DNA of 8,429 nt from Deltaproteobacteria bacterium (GCA_021815655.1 JAKAGJ010000057.1:1-8429), one strand, 5' to 3'; counted from the stretch's first letter, positions 1 to 6,968 are shown. Made by a program: numbers and translations. The notes: generated by a model from the letters alone, not told the origin.

Positions 1-1118
1 CCCGGGATGACCCGGCCGCAGTCTGGGCAGCGGCCATTTTTCAACCGGTTCTGGCTCAAGGACATACCCCGGCGGCTGATGATCTGGTGGTGGCAATCCG
101 GACAGAAGGTGTTTTCCCCCTCGTGGCCGGGCACGTTGCCCAGGTAGACGAACTTGAGCCCCATGTCCAGGGCCATCCGCCGCGCCCGCTCCAGGGTGGC
201 GATGGGCGTGGGCGGCAGGTTGGCGAGCTTGTAGAGGGGGTAGAAGCGCGTGAAGTGCAGGGGCACCTCCGGGGACAGTTCGTCGCGCACGAAGAGGATG
301 AGATCGCGGGTTTCGGCCGGGTCATCGTTGAGGGTGGGGATCATCAGGTGCACGATCTCGGTGTGCACCTTGGCGGCCTTGAGCCGCCGCAGGGTGGCCT
401 GCACCGGCGCCAGGTGGCCCCCGCAGATGCTGGCGTAGAACTTATCCCGCGCCGACTTCAGGTCGATGCAGGCCGCGCTCAGCACCTTGACCAGTTGCTC
501 CAGGGGTTCGGGGTTGACGAAGCCGTTGCTGTGCATCACCTTGAGCAGGCCCCGCTCCCGGGCCTGGCGCCCCAAGTCCAGCATGTACTCCATGAAGATG
601 GTCGGTTCCACGTAGGTGGAGGCCAGGGAGGCGGCGCCGGCGGCCAGGGCCTCGCTCACCGCGCGGTAGGGGCTCAGGTCCATATTCAGAGTTTGTTCGG
701 GACCCTGCTGGCTGATCTCCCAGTTCTGGCAGAACTGGCAGGAGAAGTTGCAGCCGGCCGTGGCCAGGGAGAAGGAGCGGCTGCCGGGCAGCACGTGGAA
801 GAAGGGCTTCTTCTCGATGGGGTCCAGGTGCACGGCGCAGGGGTTGCCGTATACCAGGGTGTGATAGCGGCCACCGATGTTCTGGCGCACCCGGCAGGCC
901 CCACGCTGCCCCGGTGCCACCTGGCAGGCCTGGGGGCAGAGGGTGCACTGCACCTCGCCGCCGGGCAGGGGCTTGTAAAATGGCGACTCGCGGCTGCTCG
1001 TCAGCCCGGCTTGCAGGCCCAGGCCCTGGGCGGCCCGGGCCAGCCCGCCCGGCCCCAGGGCGCATGAAAAACAGGCCGTGGCCGCGGCCCGCAGGAAGGC
1101 GCGGCGGCTGATGCTCAT
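1..1118 (-). CDS. amrS: AmmeMemoRadiSam system radical SAM enzyme (AmrS), Tat-signal form, partial at window edge
   Basis: 372 codons are visible with no stop before the left edge, so the C-terminus is missing, probably by only a few residues. The radical SAM cluster motif CNFSCQFCQNW (C123, C127, C130) is the form typical of AmrS. The upstream C58/C61/C65/C74 set and the stretch YLGNVPGHEGE (325-335) also fit that family. C339/C342 and C364/C367 look like a C-terminal zinc ribbon. The N-terminus has a twin-arginine motif, SRRAFLR (4-10), then an Ala-rich region and a possible ARA-A cleavage site near residue 29, suggesting export by Tat. The start ATG (1118-1116) shares one base with the stop of the Memo/AMMECR1 gene (TGATG), so translation is probably coupled. 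AmrS always accompanies Memo and AMMECR1 homologues by definition of the system; its substrate is unknown. The family call is firm; the periplasmic location is inferred from the signal alone. Confidence 0.93.
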   Translation of the reverse strand, partial: MSISRRAFLRAAATACFSCALGPGGLARAAQGLGLQAGLTSSRESPFYKPLPGGEVQCTLCPQACQVAPGQRGACRVRQNIGGRYHTLVYGNPCAVHLDPIEKKPFFHVLPGSRSFSLATAGCNFSCQFCQNWEISQQGPEQTLNMDLSPYRAVSEALAAGAASLASTYVEPTIFMEYMLDLGRQARERGLLKVMHSNGFVNPEPLEQLVKVLSAACIDLKSARDKFYASICGGHLAPVQATLRRLKAAKVHTEIVHLMIPTLNDDPAETRDLILFVRDELSPEVPLHFTRFYPLYKLANLPPTPIATLERARRMALDMGLKFVYLGNVPGHEGENTFCPDCHHQIISRRGMSLSQNRLKNGRCPDCGRVIP

Positions 1119-2581
1119 CAAAACACCTGCGCCTGGAAGCGATAGAGCCTGACGGCCGGGTCGCGCCAGGCCCCGGAGGGCAGCCCGGCCTTGCGGCACA
1201 GCCCGGTCAGGAACTGCTCGCGGTCCCAGCCCTGCTCCAGGGGCACCTGGGGCAGGAGCACGCCGCCGGTGCCGCGCCCCTCGATCAAGAGGCCGTCCAC
1301 GCCCACCCGCACCTCCTCGGGCCGGCAGGGCTGCATGGGCGTCAGCACCGAAAGCTCCAACTCCAGCCCCTCCAGCTCCGCTGGGCTCACCGGCGCGAAG
1401 CGCGGGTCGCGCAAGGCCGCCTCGGCGGCCATGGCCACCACCTCCCGAGCCAGGGGGCGCCGGGCCATTATGCTGCCAATGCAGCCGCGCAGCTCGTGGT
1501 TTTGCTTCAGGGTAACGAAGACCCCCGCCGGCTTGAGCAGGGCTGGGTCGTCCTGGGGGATGGCCGGCGGGGCCTGGCCCTTCACCGCCGCTTGAACCGC
1601 CTGCCAGGCCAAATCCCGCAGACGCTTTTGCTGCCCGGGGTCCAGGCCGCCTATGGGGGCGGGGGGCTCGGGCTCCGGGGCCAGCAGGGCGGCGGCCAGG
1701 TAGCCCACCACGCGGCCGTAGTCGCCGGTGGAGCGGCCGCTGTCAGCCTGGGCCAAGACTTGGCCGCGCGTGGCCCCCAACTCCTTGGCGGCCATGAGCA
1801 CCGCGGCCAGGGCTTGGGCCCCGCAGGCCTCGGCCCGGCCAGCCGCCTCGTCGGCCAAGAGCCCTGGCCCATCCAGGGCCTCCACCCTCTTGGCCACCTG
1901 GGCGTCCAACTCCTGGGCCTGGGCGTGGGTGTGATAGTGGGACAGGTCCGTGGAGGCCACCAGGAGCACCCGCCGGCCCTTGGCCACCGCCGCCAGGGCC
2001 TGGGCCAGCTCCCGGGCGCGCTGGGCGTCCGGGCCGCCGGTGAGCACCGTCACCAGGGAGGCCTGGGGCAGCACCTTCTTCAGGAAGGGCATCTGCACCT
2101 CCAGGCTGTGCTCCTTGAGGTCGGCCTCGCGCCGGAACTGGCCCCCCAGGCGCTGGCTCAGCTCGGCGGCCAGGGCCTGGTCCACCTTGATGGCGCCCAG
2201 GGGGGTCGCGAAGCTGCCCGCCGGCCAGATGCTGGGCCGGTCCAGGGGATAGTGATGGCTGGGACCCACCAGGATCACCGTCTCGGGCGGCGGGTCCAGG
2301 GTTTGAGCCAGGGCGTAGGCGGCCCCGGCCACGGCCCCGGAGTAGCGGTGGCCGGCGTGGGGCACCACCAGGGCCAGCACCCGCCCCGCCGGACGCGGCC
2401 CCCGCCCCAGGGCCAGAAAGGCATCCAGGCTGCCGGCCAGGGCCTGGGGCTCGGCGGGATACCACAGGCCGGCCATGTTGGCCGGGCGCGTTTCCGGCGC
2501 GGGCGCGGCGGCGGCGTGGCCCAGGGGCGCCAGGCAGGCGGCCAGGGCCGCCAGGATCACTAGCTTGGGCAGAGGGCGCAT
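1118..2581 (-). CDS. amrB: Fused AmmeMemoRadiSam proteins B and A (Memo-AMMECR1) with N-terminal export signal
   Basis: This is a 487-residue two-domain protein. Residues about 33-300 are Memo-like: AGLWYP at 37-42, PHAG at 74-77, GPSHH at 106-110, HSLE at 158-161 and EACGAQA at 251-257. H75, H109/H110 and C253 match the His/His/Cys metal-site residues of the Memo family. After a Pro-rich linker (301-310), residues about 313-487 are AMMECR1-like, with VFVTLK (354-359) and the signature LRGCIG (364-369). The first 30 residues form a signal sequence: K6, a hydrophobic run, then either an AxA site near 23-26 or a lipobox, LAAC (13-16), that would make C16 a lipidated cysteine. In many genomes Memo and AMMECR1 are separate genes beside amrS; here one chain carries both. 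Eukaryotic Memo and AMMECR1 are cytosolic, so an exported form is noteworthy. The molecular function is unknown in bacteria. The gene is first in a leftward operon with amrS. Confidence 0.93.
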   Translation of the reverse strand: MRPLPKLVILAALAACLAPLGHAAAAPAPETRPANMAGLWYPAEPQALAGSLDAFLALGRGPRPAGRVLALVVPHAGHRYSGAVAGAAYALAQTLDPPPETVILVGPSHHYPLDRPSIWPAGSFATPLGAIKVDQALAAELSQRLGGQFRREADLKEHSLEVQMPFLKKVLPQASLVTVLTGGPDAQRARELAQALAAVAKGRRVLLVASTDLSHYHTHAQAQELDAQVAKRVEALDGPGLLADEAAGRAEACGAQALAAVLMAAKELGATRGQVLAQADSGRSTGDYGRVVGYLAAALLAPEPEPPAPIGGLDPGQQKRLRDLAWQAVQAAVKGQAPPAIPQDDPALLKPAGVFVTLKQNHELRGCIGSIMARRPLAREVVAMAAEAALRDPRFAPVSPAELEGLELELSVLTPMQPCRPEEVRVGVDGLLIEGRGTGGVLLPQVPLEQGWDREQFLTGLCRKAGLPSGAWRDPAVRLYRFQAQVF

Positions 2582-2587
2582 GATCTG

Positions 2588-2592
2588 CTTCC
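2588..2592 (-). promoter_or_regulatory. Ribosome binding site of the Memo-AMMECR1 gene
   Basis: Reading the minus strand, GGAAG lies six bases before the ATG at 2581-2579. This supports that ATG, which is also the one that begins a proper signal peptide. Confidence 0.6.
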
Positions 2593-2595
2593 AAC

Positions 2596-2630
2596 TGGAA
2601 TTAATCGATACTCTTTAAAAATACCATAGC
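2596..2630 (-). promoter_or_regulatory. AT-rich patch, probable promoter area of the leftward amr operon
   Basis: This is the only clearly AT-rich stretch in the divergent region. It includes TTTAAAAATA on the plus strand and sits 15-50 bases upstream of the leftward start codon. Several imperfect -10-like hexamers can be drawn on the minus strand, such as TATGGT at 2628-2623. No well-spaced -35 element stands out, so the exact promoter cannot be fixed from the sequence. Confidence 0.35.
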
Positions 2631-2774
2631 CCGGCCGCCAGGCGCGCCTCCAAGTGCCTTGGGGGCATAACGGGTCGTCCAGGCCCTGGCCCGGCCCGGC
2701 GGGGTCTGCTCCCGCTGAGCCGCTCCTGCGGGGTGGCCCAAGCGCGCGACCCTCTCCCGCCGTGCCCCGGGTCA

Positions 2775-2803
2775 TTGACGTAAGCGCGCTCTTGCATCAC
2801 ACT
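2775..2803 (+). promoter_or_regulatory. Weak sigma-70-like promoter candidate for the rightward operon
   Basis: TTGACG at 2775-2780 is a good -35 match. At the expected 17-base spacing the -10 position reads CACACT (2798-2803), a poor match. If it is real, the 5' leader would be about 70 bases and would include both palindromes. Activator-dependent or alternative-sigma transcription is equally possible. Confidence 0.25.
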
Positions 2804-2814
2804 TCACCCACAAC

Positions 2815-2831
2815 GCCGGCCCGGGGCCGGC
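2815..2831. repeat. Perfect 8-1-8 palindrome (first of two)
   Basis: The arm GCCGGCCC (2815-2822) and its exact reverse complement GGGCCGGC (2824-2831) flank a single G. It lies 48 bases before the start codon of the DUF6599-like gene. It could be an operator, or a 5'-leader hairpin with a wider loop. GC-rich background makes chance palindromes more likely. Confidence 0.45.
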
Positions 2832-2850
2832 CAGGCGGTCACTCTGGCGG

Positions 2851-2867
2851 GGGCGCGGCCCGCGCCC
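2851..2867. repeat. Perfect 8-1-8 palindrome (second of two), abutting the ribosome binding site
   Basis: The arm GGGCGCGG (2851-2858) and its exact reverse complement CCGCGCCC (2860-2867) flank a single C. Its centre is 36 bases from the centre of the first palindrome. It ends directly before the GGGG (2869-2872) that is the likely Shine-Dalgarno element, so a hairpin here could affect ribosome access. The arm sequences differ from those of the first palindrome. Confidence 0.45.
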
Positions 2868-2878
2868 TGGGGCGGAAA

Positions 2879-3886
2879 ATGCCAGGCACTAAAGCCCCCA
2901 AAAGCCCAGCCCAGACCCTCAGCGGGGCGGTGATCCTGCTGCTCCTGGTGGTCATCGGCCTGGGCATCCTCTACAAGCAGGCCCATTACGACCCCCTGTC
3001 CTGGGGCCGCCCCACGCCCCCAGCCGGGGCGGCCGCCGTGCCGGCGGGCGGCCCCTTGGACCTGGCCGGGCTCAAGGTGGAGGGACTCACCCCCCTGGGA
3101 CCGCCAGAGCAGTTCAATCCCCAGACGCTTTCGGACAAGATCGACGGCAAGGCCGAGTTGTACCTCTCGGCGGGGTTCAAGGCCCTGGTGACCCGGCGTT
3201 ACCACCTGCCGGCCAATCCCCAGGCCTGGTTCGAGACCTATGTCTTTGACCAGGGCCAGGACCAGGGCGCCTACAGCGTCTTCAGCGTGCAACGGCGCAA
3301 CCAGGGTCATTCGCTGGACCTGGGGGCCGTGGCCTACCTGAACGGCACCTCGCTGTTCATAATGCGTGGCCCCTATTACGTGGAGGTGATCGCCGCCGGC
3401 GACAGCCCGGAGCTGCAAGCGGGCATGCAGGCCTGGGCCAAGGCCTGGCTGGCCACCACGCCGGCCCCGGCCAAGCAGGCCGGCCCGGTCGAGCTGGAGC
3501 TGTTTCCGCCCGAGGGGCTGGACCGCTCCAGCCTGTCGCTCTTGGCGGCCAACGTCTTTGGCTGCGACAAGCTGGACCAGGTCTACGCCGGCTCCTACCA
3601 GGTGAATGGCCAGGAGGCCACGGGCTTCCTCTCCCGCCGGGCGGACGCCGCCCAGGCCCAGGCCCTTGCCCACACCTATGTGGAATTCCTGCTGGGGGCC
3701 GGCGGCCAGGAGAAGCCTGGCCAGGGCCTGCCGCCCGGCGCCAGGATGGTGCGCATCATGGACACCTACGAACTGGTCTTCAGCCAGGGAGCCTTCCTGG
3801 CCGGAGTGCACGGCGCCGAGACCCGGGAGGCGGCCCTGGATCTGGGACAGCGTATTCACCAGCGCCTGACAGGGGCCAAGCCATGA
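2879..3886 (+). CDS. Membrane-anchored DUF6599-like protein of unknown function
   Basis: 335 residues. The start chosen is the ATG directly before a basic N-terminus (MPGTKAPK) and one hydrophobic segment (about 15-32). An upstream in-frame ATG would add 75 Pro/Gly/Arg-rich residues that look non-coding. GGGG lies six bases upstream. The protein is probably tethered to the inner membrane by an uncleaved signal anchor, with the rest outside the cytoplasm. The motif SDKIDGKAELYLSAGF (85-100) resembles the conserved block of proteins classed as DUF6599, which often sit beside DUF362 and NapH-like genes; I give this from recall of the motif. No catalytic residues can be named, and the single Cys (C229) rules out a metal cluster of its own. 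The last four bases (ATGA) overlap the start of the DUF362 gene, implying shared translation and function. Confidence 0.82.
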   Translation: MPGTKAPKSPAQTLSGAVILLLLVVIGLGILYKQAHYDPLSWGRPTPPAGAAAVPAGGPLDLAGLKVEGLTPLGPPEQFNPQTLSDKIDGKAELYLSAGFKALVTRRYHLPANPQAWFETYVFDQGQDQGAYSVFSVQRRNQGHSLDLGAVAYLNGTSLFIMRGPYYVEVIAAGDSPELQAGMQAWAKAWLATTPAPAKQAGPVELELFPPEGLDRSSLSLLAANVFGCDKLDQVYAGSYQVNGQEATGFLSRRADAAQAQALAHTYVEFLLGAGGQEKPGQGLPPGARMVRIMDTYELVFSQGAFLAGVHGAETREAALDLGQRIHQRLTGAKP

Positions 3887-4935
3887 GTGAAGACAAACCC
3901 GATCTGATCGCCCCCGCCCCAGCGCAGCCCGCCGAGCCGGGCATGGACCGCCGCGACTTCCTGCGCCGCGCCCTGGGGGCCGGGCTCACCGTGGCGGCGG
4001 CCGGGGCCTTGGGCTGGGGGCTCTACGACCCCAAGGGCCCCAGCGCAGCCGGGTTGGCGCAGGCCCCGGTCAAGCTGGGCGATTACTCGATCAAATCCCA
4101 GGCCGGCAAGATGGCCGTGGTGCGCGCCAGTCAGCGGGTGCCGGCCCTTCAGGCCGGGCTGAAGGCCCTGGGCGGGCTGGAGAGCTTCATCCACAAGGGC
4201 GACCGGGTGCTGATAAAGGTCAACGCCGGTTTCGCCACCCCGCCCAACCTGGGGGCCACCACCAACCCCGAGCTTTTGGGCGAGTTGATCAAGCAGTGCC
4301 TGTCCGCCGGCGCCCAGAGGGTGGTGGTCACCGATAACCCCATCAACGACCCCCAGTCCTGCTTCGCCCTGACAGGCATCGGCCAGGCCACCCAAGCCGC
4401 CGGCGGGGTGCTGATGCCGCCCCTGGAGAGGCATTTCCACCCCACCACCGTGGAGGGCGGCCGCCTGATCCGCGACTGGCCCGTGCTCTACGGGCCTTTC
4501 GAGGGCGTCACCAAGGTCATCGGCCTGTGCCCGGTAAAGGACCACCACCGCTCCGGCGCCTCCATGACCATGAAGAACTGGTACGGCCTCCTGGGCGGGC
4601 GGCGCAACATCTTCCACCAGGACATACACACCATCATCGCCGAGCTGGCCATGCTGGTGCGCCCCACTCTGGTGATCCTGGACGGCGTGGTGAGCATGAT
4701 AAGCAACGGCCCCACGGGAGGCTCGCCCGATGACCTGAAGGCCACGGGCACCTTGATTCTCTCCACCGACCAAGTGGCTGCCGACGCCCTGGGCGCCACC
4801 CTGCTGGGTAAGACGCCGGCGGACCTGCCCTTCATCGGCAACGCCGCGACCCGGGGCCTGGGCAGCAGCGACTGGCGCTCCTTGAATCCCCAGGAGGTGA
4901 GCCTGCTGGACCAGGGGGCCTCGGCATGGGCATAG
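3883..4935 (+). CDS. DUF362 domain protein with twin-arginine signal
   Basis: 350 residues. The start ATG overlaps the preceding stop (ATGA), and AGGGG (3871-3875) lies seven bases upstream; the alternative M21 would leave the Arg pair almost at the N-terminus. The Tat motif DRRDFLRRA (22-30) is followed by an Ala/Gly-rich hydrophobic stretch to about residue 47. The DUF362 body includes VLIKVNAGF (109-117), GATTNPELL (124-132), VVVTDNP (147-153), the conserved patch PVKDHHRSGASMTMKNW (217-233) and a C-terminal DQVAADALGA block (296-305). Only three scattered Cys (C139, C160, C216) are present. Many DUF362 proteins have a ferredoxin domain, but this one has none; the next gene supplies such domains. 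The biochemical role of the family is not established. It is presumably a periplasmic partner of the polyferredoxin, whose gene it overlaps by ten bases. Confidence 0.92.
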   Translation: MSEDKPDLIAPAPAQPAEPGMDRRDFLRRALGAGLTVAAAGALGWGLYDPKGPSAAGLAQAPVKLGDYSIKSQAGKMAVVRASQRVPALQAGLKALGGLESFIHKGDRVLIKVNAGFATPPNLGATTNPELLGELIKQCLSAGAQRVVVTDNPINDPQSCFALTGIGQATQAAGGVLMPPLERHFHPTTVEGGRLIRDWPVLYGPFEGVTKVIGLCPVKDHHRSGASMTMKNWYGLLGGRRNIFHQDIHTIIAELAMLVRPTLVILDGVVSMISNGPTGGSPDDLKATGTLILSTDQVAADALGATLLGKTPADLPFIGNAATRGLGSSDWRSLNPQEVSLLDQGASAWA

Positions 4936-6857
4936 TCAGTGTAAGGCGTGTCAGCCAGGTCTTCTTCTTCGCCTGGTTCCTATGGTTCTGCCTGGTCAGC
5001 TCCCTGGGCGAGCAGTACTGGCAACTGCGCGGCTGGCCGGTGAACTGGTTTTTGCAACTGGACCCCCTGGCCGCCCTGGCTAGCCTCCTGGCCTCGGGCA
5101 GTCTCTACAGCGGCATGGCCTGGGCGGTGCTCACCATCGCCCTCACGGCGGTGCTGGGGCGCTTCTTCTGCTCCTGGTTGTGCCCCTTCGGGGCCATGCA
5201 TCACTTCCTGGGCTGGCTGGCCACCCGCCGCCTGTCCGCCCGCCAGCAGATGCAAAAGAACCAACCCCATGCGGCCCAGGCCATCAAGTACTACCTGCTG
5301 CTGGGCCTCCTGGCCGCCGCCGGCGCCCAGACCCTGCACCGTCTGGCCGGCCTGCCGCTCAGTCTGGGGGGCGCGGCGGGCTGGCTCTCGTTGCTGGCCC
5401 TGCTGACCGCCCTGGCGGCGCTGACCGTGCGCCGGCTGTGGCCCCAGCCCCGCCAGGCCCTGGCCGCCGGACTGGCCACCCTGGCTCTGCTCTTGGGGCT
5501 TTGCCTGTGGACCTCGCCCGGCGAGGTGATCGGCGCCAGCCTGCAAAGCGGGCTCCTGGACCCCATCCCCCTGGTGCAGCGCTCGGTCAACCTGATCCTG
5601 CTGCCGGCCCTGGACGCCGCCGCGGGAAAGCTCTGGGTGGCGGCTCGTCATTACCAGGGGGCTTGGCTGATCGCCCTGGTCTTCGGCGCGGCCCTACTCT
5701 TGAACTTCAAGGTGCCGCGCTTCTACTGCCGCTTCATCTGCCCCCTGGGGGCCTTGCTGGGCCTGGTGGGGCACTGGGCCCTGTGGCGGGTGGGGCGTCG
5801 GGAGGCCCAGTGCAAGGGCTGTCAGCCCTGCGCCACCCGCTGCGAGGGAGCCTGCGACCCCTTCCGCCACCTGCGTCAAAGCGAATGCGTCCTGTGCATG
5901 AATTGCCTGGACACCTGCCGCGACGGGCAGATGACCTATCAGACCAGCCGCTCCGCCGCCGGCGAGGTACCCCTGCCCGACTTATCACGCCGGGGGGTGA
6001 TCCTTTCCTTGGTATCGGGCGTGGTGGCGGTGCCGGCCCTGCGCCTGGGCGGGCTGGTGGGTCCCAACTGGTCGCCGGCGTTGATAAGGCCTCCCGGCGC
6101 CCTAGGCGAGGAGCAGTTCGTGGAGCGCTGCCTAAAGTGCGGTCAGTGCATGCGCGTCTGCCCCACCAACGTCTTGCAGCCCACCGGCCTGGAGCGGGGC
6201 CTGGAGGCCCTGTGGACGCCTTCCTTGAACATGCGCATCGGCACCAGCGGCTGCCAGCTCAATTGCGTGGCCTGCGGCCAGATCTGCCCCACGGCTGCCA
6301 TCCGGCCCATCACCCTTGAAGAAAAGCGTGGCCAGGGGGCTTATGCCAACGCCGGGCCGCTGCGCCTGGGCACCGCCTTCGTGGACCGGGGGCGCTGCCT
6401 GCCCTGGGCCATGGACCGGCCCTGCATCGTCTGCCAGGAGAACTGCCCCGTCAGCCCCAAGGCCATTGTCACCCGCGAGCAATACAGCGTGCTGGCTCGG
6501 GGCAAGGTGACGGGCCGGCAGAGCGACACGCTCTCCCTGGCCGGCGCGGCCTTGATCCCGGGACGCCTGGGCACCGGTGACTACTTTTTACAGCCCATGA
6601 GCGGCGATGCCGCCGCCCGCCGACGCATACGCGAAAACGGTGCCGACAATGTGAATCTGCTGCCCGGCGGTGCCTGGAGTCCGGCGGAGGGCGAGGCCGT
6701 GGAGGTGGTGGTGCGCCTGCAACAGCCCCAAATCGACCCCAGCCGTTGCATCGGCTGCGGGGTTTGCGAGCACGAGTGCCCGGTGAGCGGCCAGCGGGCC
6801 ATTCGGGTCAGCGCCGAGAACGAGTCGCGCAGCCCCAAGCGCTCGCTGCTGCTTTAG
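4926..6857 (+). CDS. Membrane polyferredoxin: NapH-like membrane part fused to NapG/MauM-like ferredoxin part
   Basis: 643 residues. The start lies inside the end of the DUF362 gene, with AGGGGG (4913-4918) seven bases upstream. The N-terminal half is a multi-pass membrane protein (hydrophobic segments near 11-28, 62-78, 122-134, 150-168, 178-196, 246-260). It has the two FCSWLCP (81-87) and YCRFICP (267-273) Cys-x3-Cys-Pro motifs of NapH/NosR-type proteins, then a Cys-rich ferredoxin region with C296/299/302/306/310 and C321/324/327/331. A twin-arginine-like motif, SRRGVILS (354-361), and a hydrophobic run to about 370 follow. The C-terminal part has four further cluster motifs: C402/405/408/412, C443/447/450/454, C491/500/503/507 and C608/611/614/618. 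This matches the NapG/MauM layout. In nitrate reductase systems NapH and NapG carry electrons from quinol to a periplasmic enzyme. A similar conduit role here is inferred; no terminal reductase of the Nap type is in view. Confidence 0.9.
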   Translation: MGIVSVRRVSQVFFFAWFLWFCLVSSLGEQYWQLRGWPVNWFLQLDPLAALASLLASGSLYSGMAWAVLTIALTAVLGRFFCSWLCPFGAMHHFLGWLATRRLSARQQMQKNQPHAAQAIKYYLLLGLLAAAGAQTLHRLAGLPLSLGGAAGWLSLLALLTALAALTVRRLWPQPRQALAAGLATLALLLGLCLWTSPGEVIGASLQSGLLDPIPLVQRSVNLILLPALDAAAGKLWVAARHYQGAWLIALVFGAALLLNFKVPRFYCRFICPLGALLGLVGHWALWRVGRREAQCKGCQPCATRCEGACDPFRHLRQSECVLCMNCLDTCRDGQMTYQTSRSAAGEVPLPDLSRRGVILSLVSGVVAVPALRLGGLVGPNWSPALIRPPGALGEEQFVERCLKCGQCMRVCPTNVLQPTGLERGLEALWTPSLNMRIGTSGCQLNCVACGQICPTAAIRPITLEEKRGQGAYANAGPLRLGTAFVDRGRCLPWAMDRPCIVCQENCPVSPKAIVTREQYSVLARGKVTGRQSDTLSLAGAALIPGRLGTGDYFLQPMSGDAAARRRIRENGADNVNLLPGGAWSPAEGEAVEVVVRLQQPQIDPSRCIGCGVCEHECPVSGQRAIRVSAENESRSPKRSLLL

Positions 6858-6887
6858 TAGCGATTACTGGCGGCGGCATGATAAGAT

Positions 6888-6915
6888 TTGCGGCGGAACC
6901 CATAGCCGGTATGAC
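6888..6915 (+). promoter_or_regulatory. Weak promoter candidate before the aldo/keto reductase gene
   Basis: TTGCGG (6888-6893) and TATGAC (6910-6915), spaced by 16 bases, form an imperfect sigma-70 pattern in the 111-base gap after the polyferredoxin gene. No terminator is visible in this gap, so the reductase gene may equally be read through from the upstream operon. Confidence 0.2.
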
Positions 6916-6954
6916 CGTGAGCCAATCTGACCCCAACCGGGCCTAATAGCCCTC

Positions 6955-6960
6955 AAGGAG
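6955..6960 (+). promoter_or_regulatory. Ribosome binding site deciding the reductase start
   Basis: AAGGAG lies eight bases before the ATG at 6969. An in-frame GTG at 6960 overlaps this element and so cannot be served by it, which fixes the ATG as start. Confidence 0.8.
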
Positions 6961-6968
6961 TGCGCGCC

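Larger units (their letters stand above)
2582..2878. other. Divergent intergenic region between the amr operon and the DUF6599-DUF362-polyferredoxin operon
   Basis: These 297 bases hold no convincing gene. Reading frames that cross them are Pro/Arg/Gly-rich and look like chance frames in high-GC DNA. From left to right it contains the ribosome site and AT-rich promoter patch of the leftward genes, a very GC-rich stretch (about 2630-2770) with no recognisable element, a TTGACG-based promoter candidate for the rightward genes, and two compact palindromes next to the rightward start. The layout suggests that both operons are controlled from here, perhaps together. Confidence 0.6.

Noticed and set aside
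87..1067. Long open frame on the plus strand opposite AmrS
   Set aside because: It encodes a Gly/Gln/His/Leu-rich sequence with no family resemblance and lies antisense to a clear radical SAM gene. Such frames are expected where codons end in G or C.
1496..2563. Long plus-strand frame opposite the Memo-AMMECR1 gene
   Set aside because: Its composition is that of an antisense shadow (Gly/Gln/His-rich), and the minus strand has conserved Memo and AMMECR1 motifs throughout.
2654..2878. Upstream ATG that would extend the DUF6599-like protein by 75 residues
   Set aside because: The extra residues are Pro/Gly/Arg-rich, have no ribosome site and would bury the signal anchor; the ATG at 2879 fits both.
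3856..4773. Minus-strand frame opposite the DUF362 gene
   Set aside because: Gly/His/Gln/Ala-rich shadow with no domain; the plus strand has the DUF362 motifs and a Tat signal.
6879..6947. Short frame of 22 codons in the gap before the reductase (MIRFAAEPIAG...)
   Set aside because: There is no convincing ribosome site, and the sequence shows no membrane, signal or leader-peptide character.
6960..6968. GTG start for the aldo/keto reductase
   Set aside because: It overlaps the AAGGAG element that serves the ATG at 6969, which begins a normal Tat signal.
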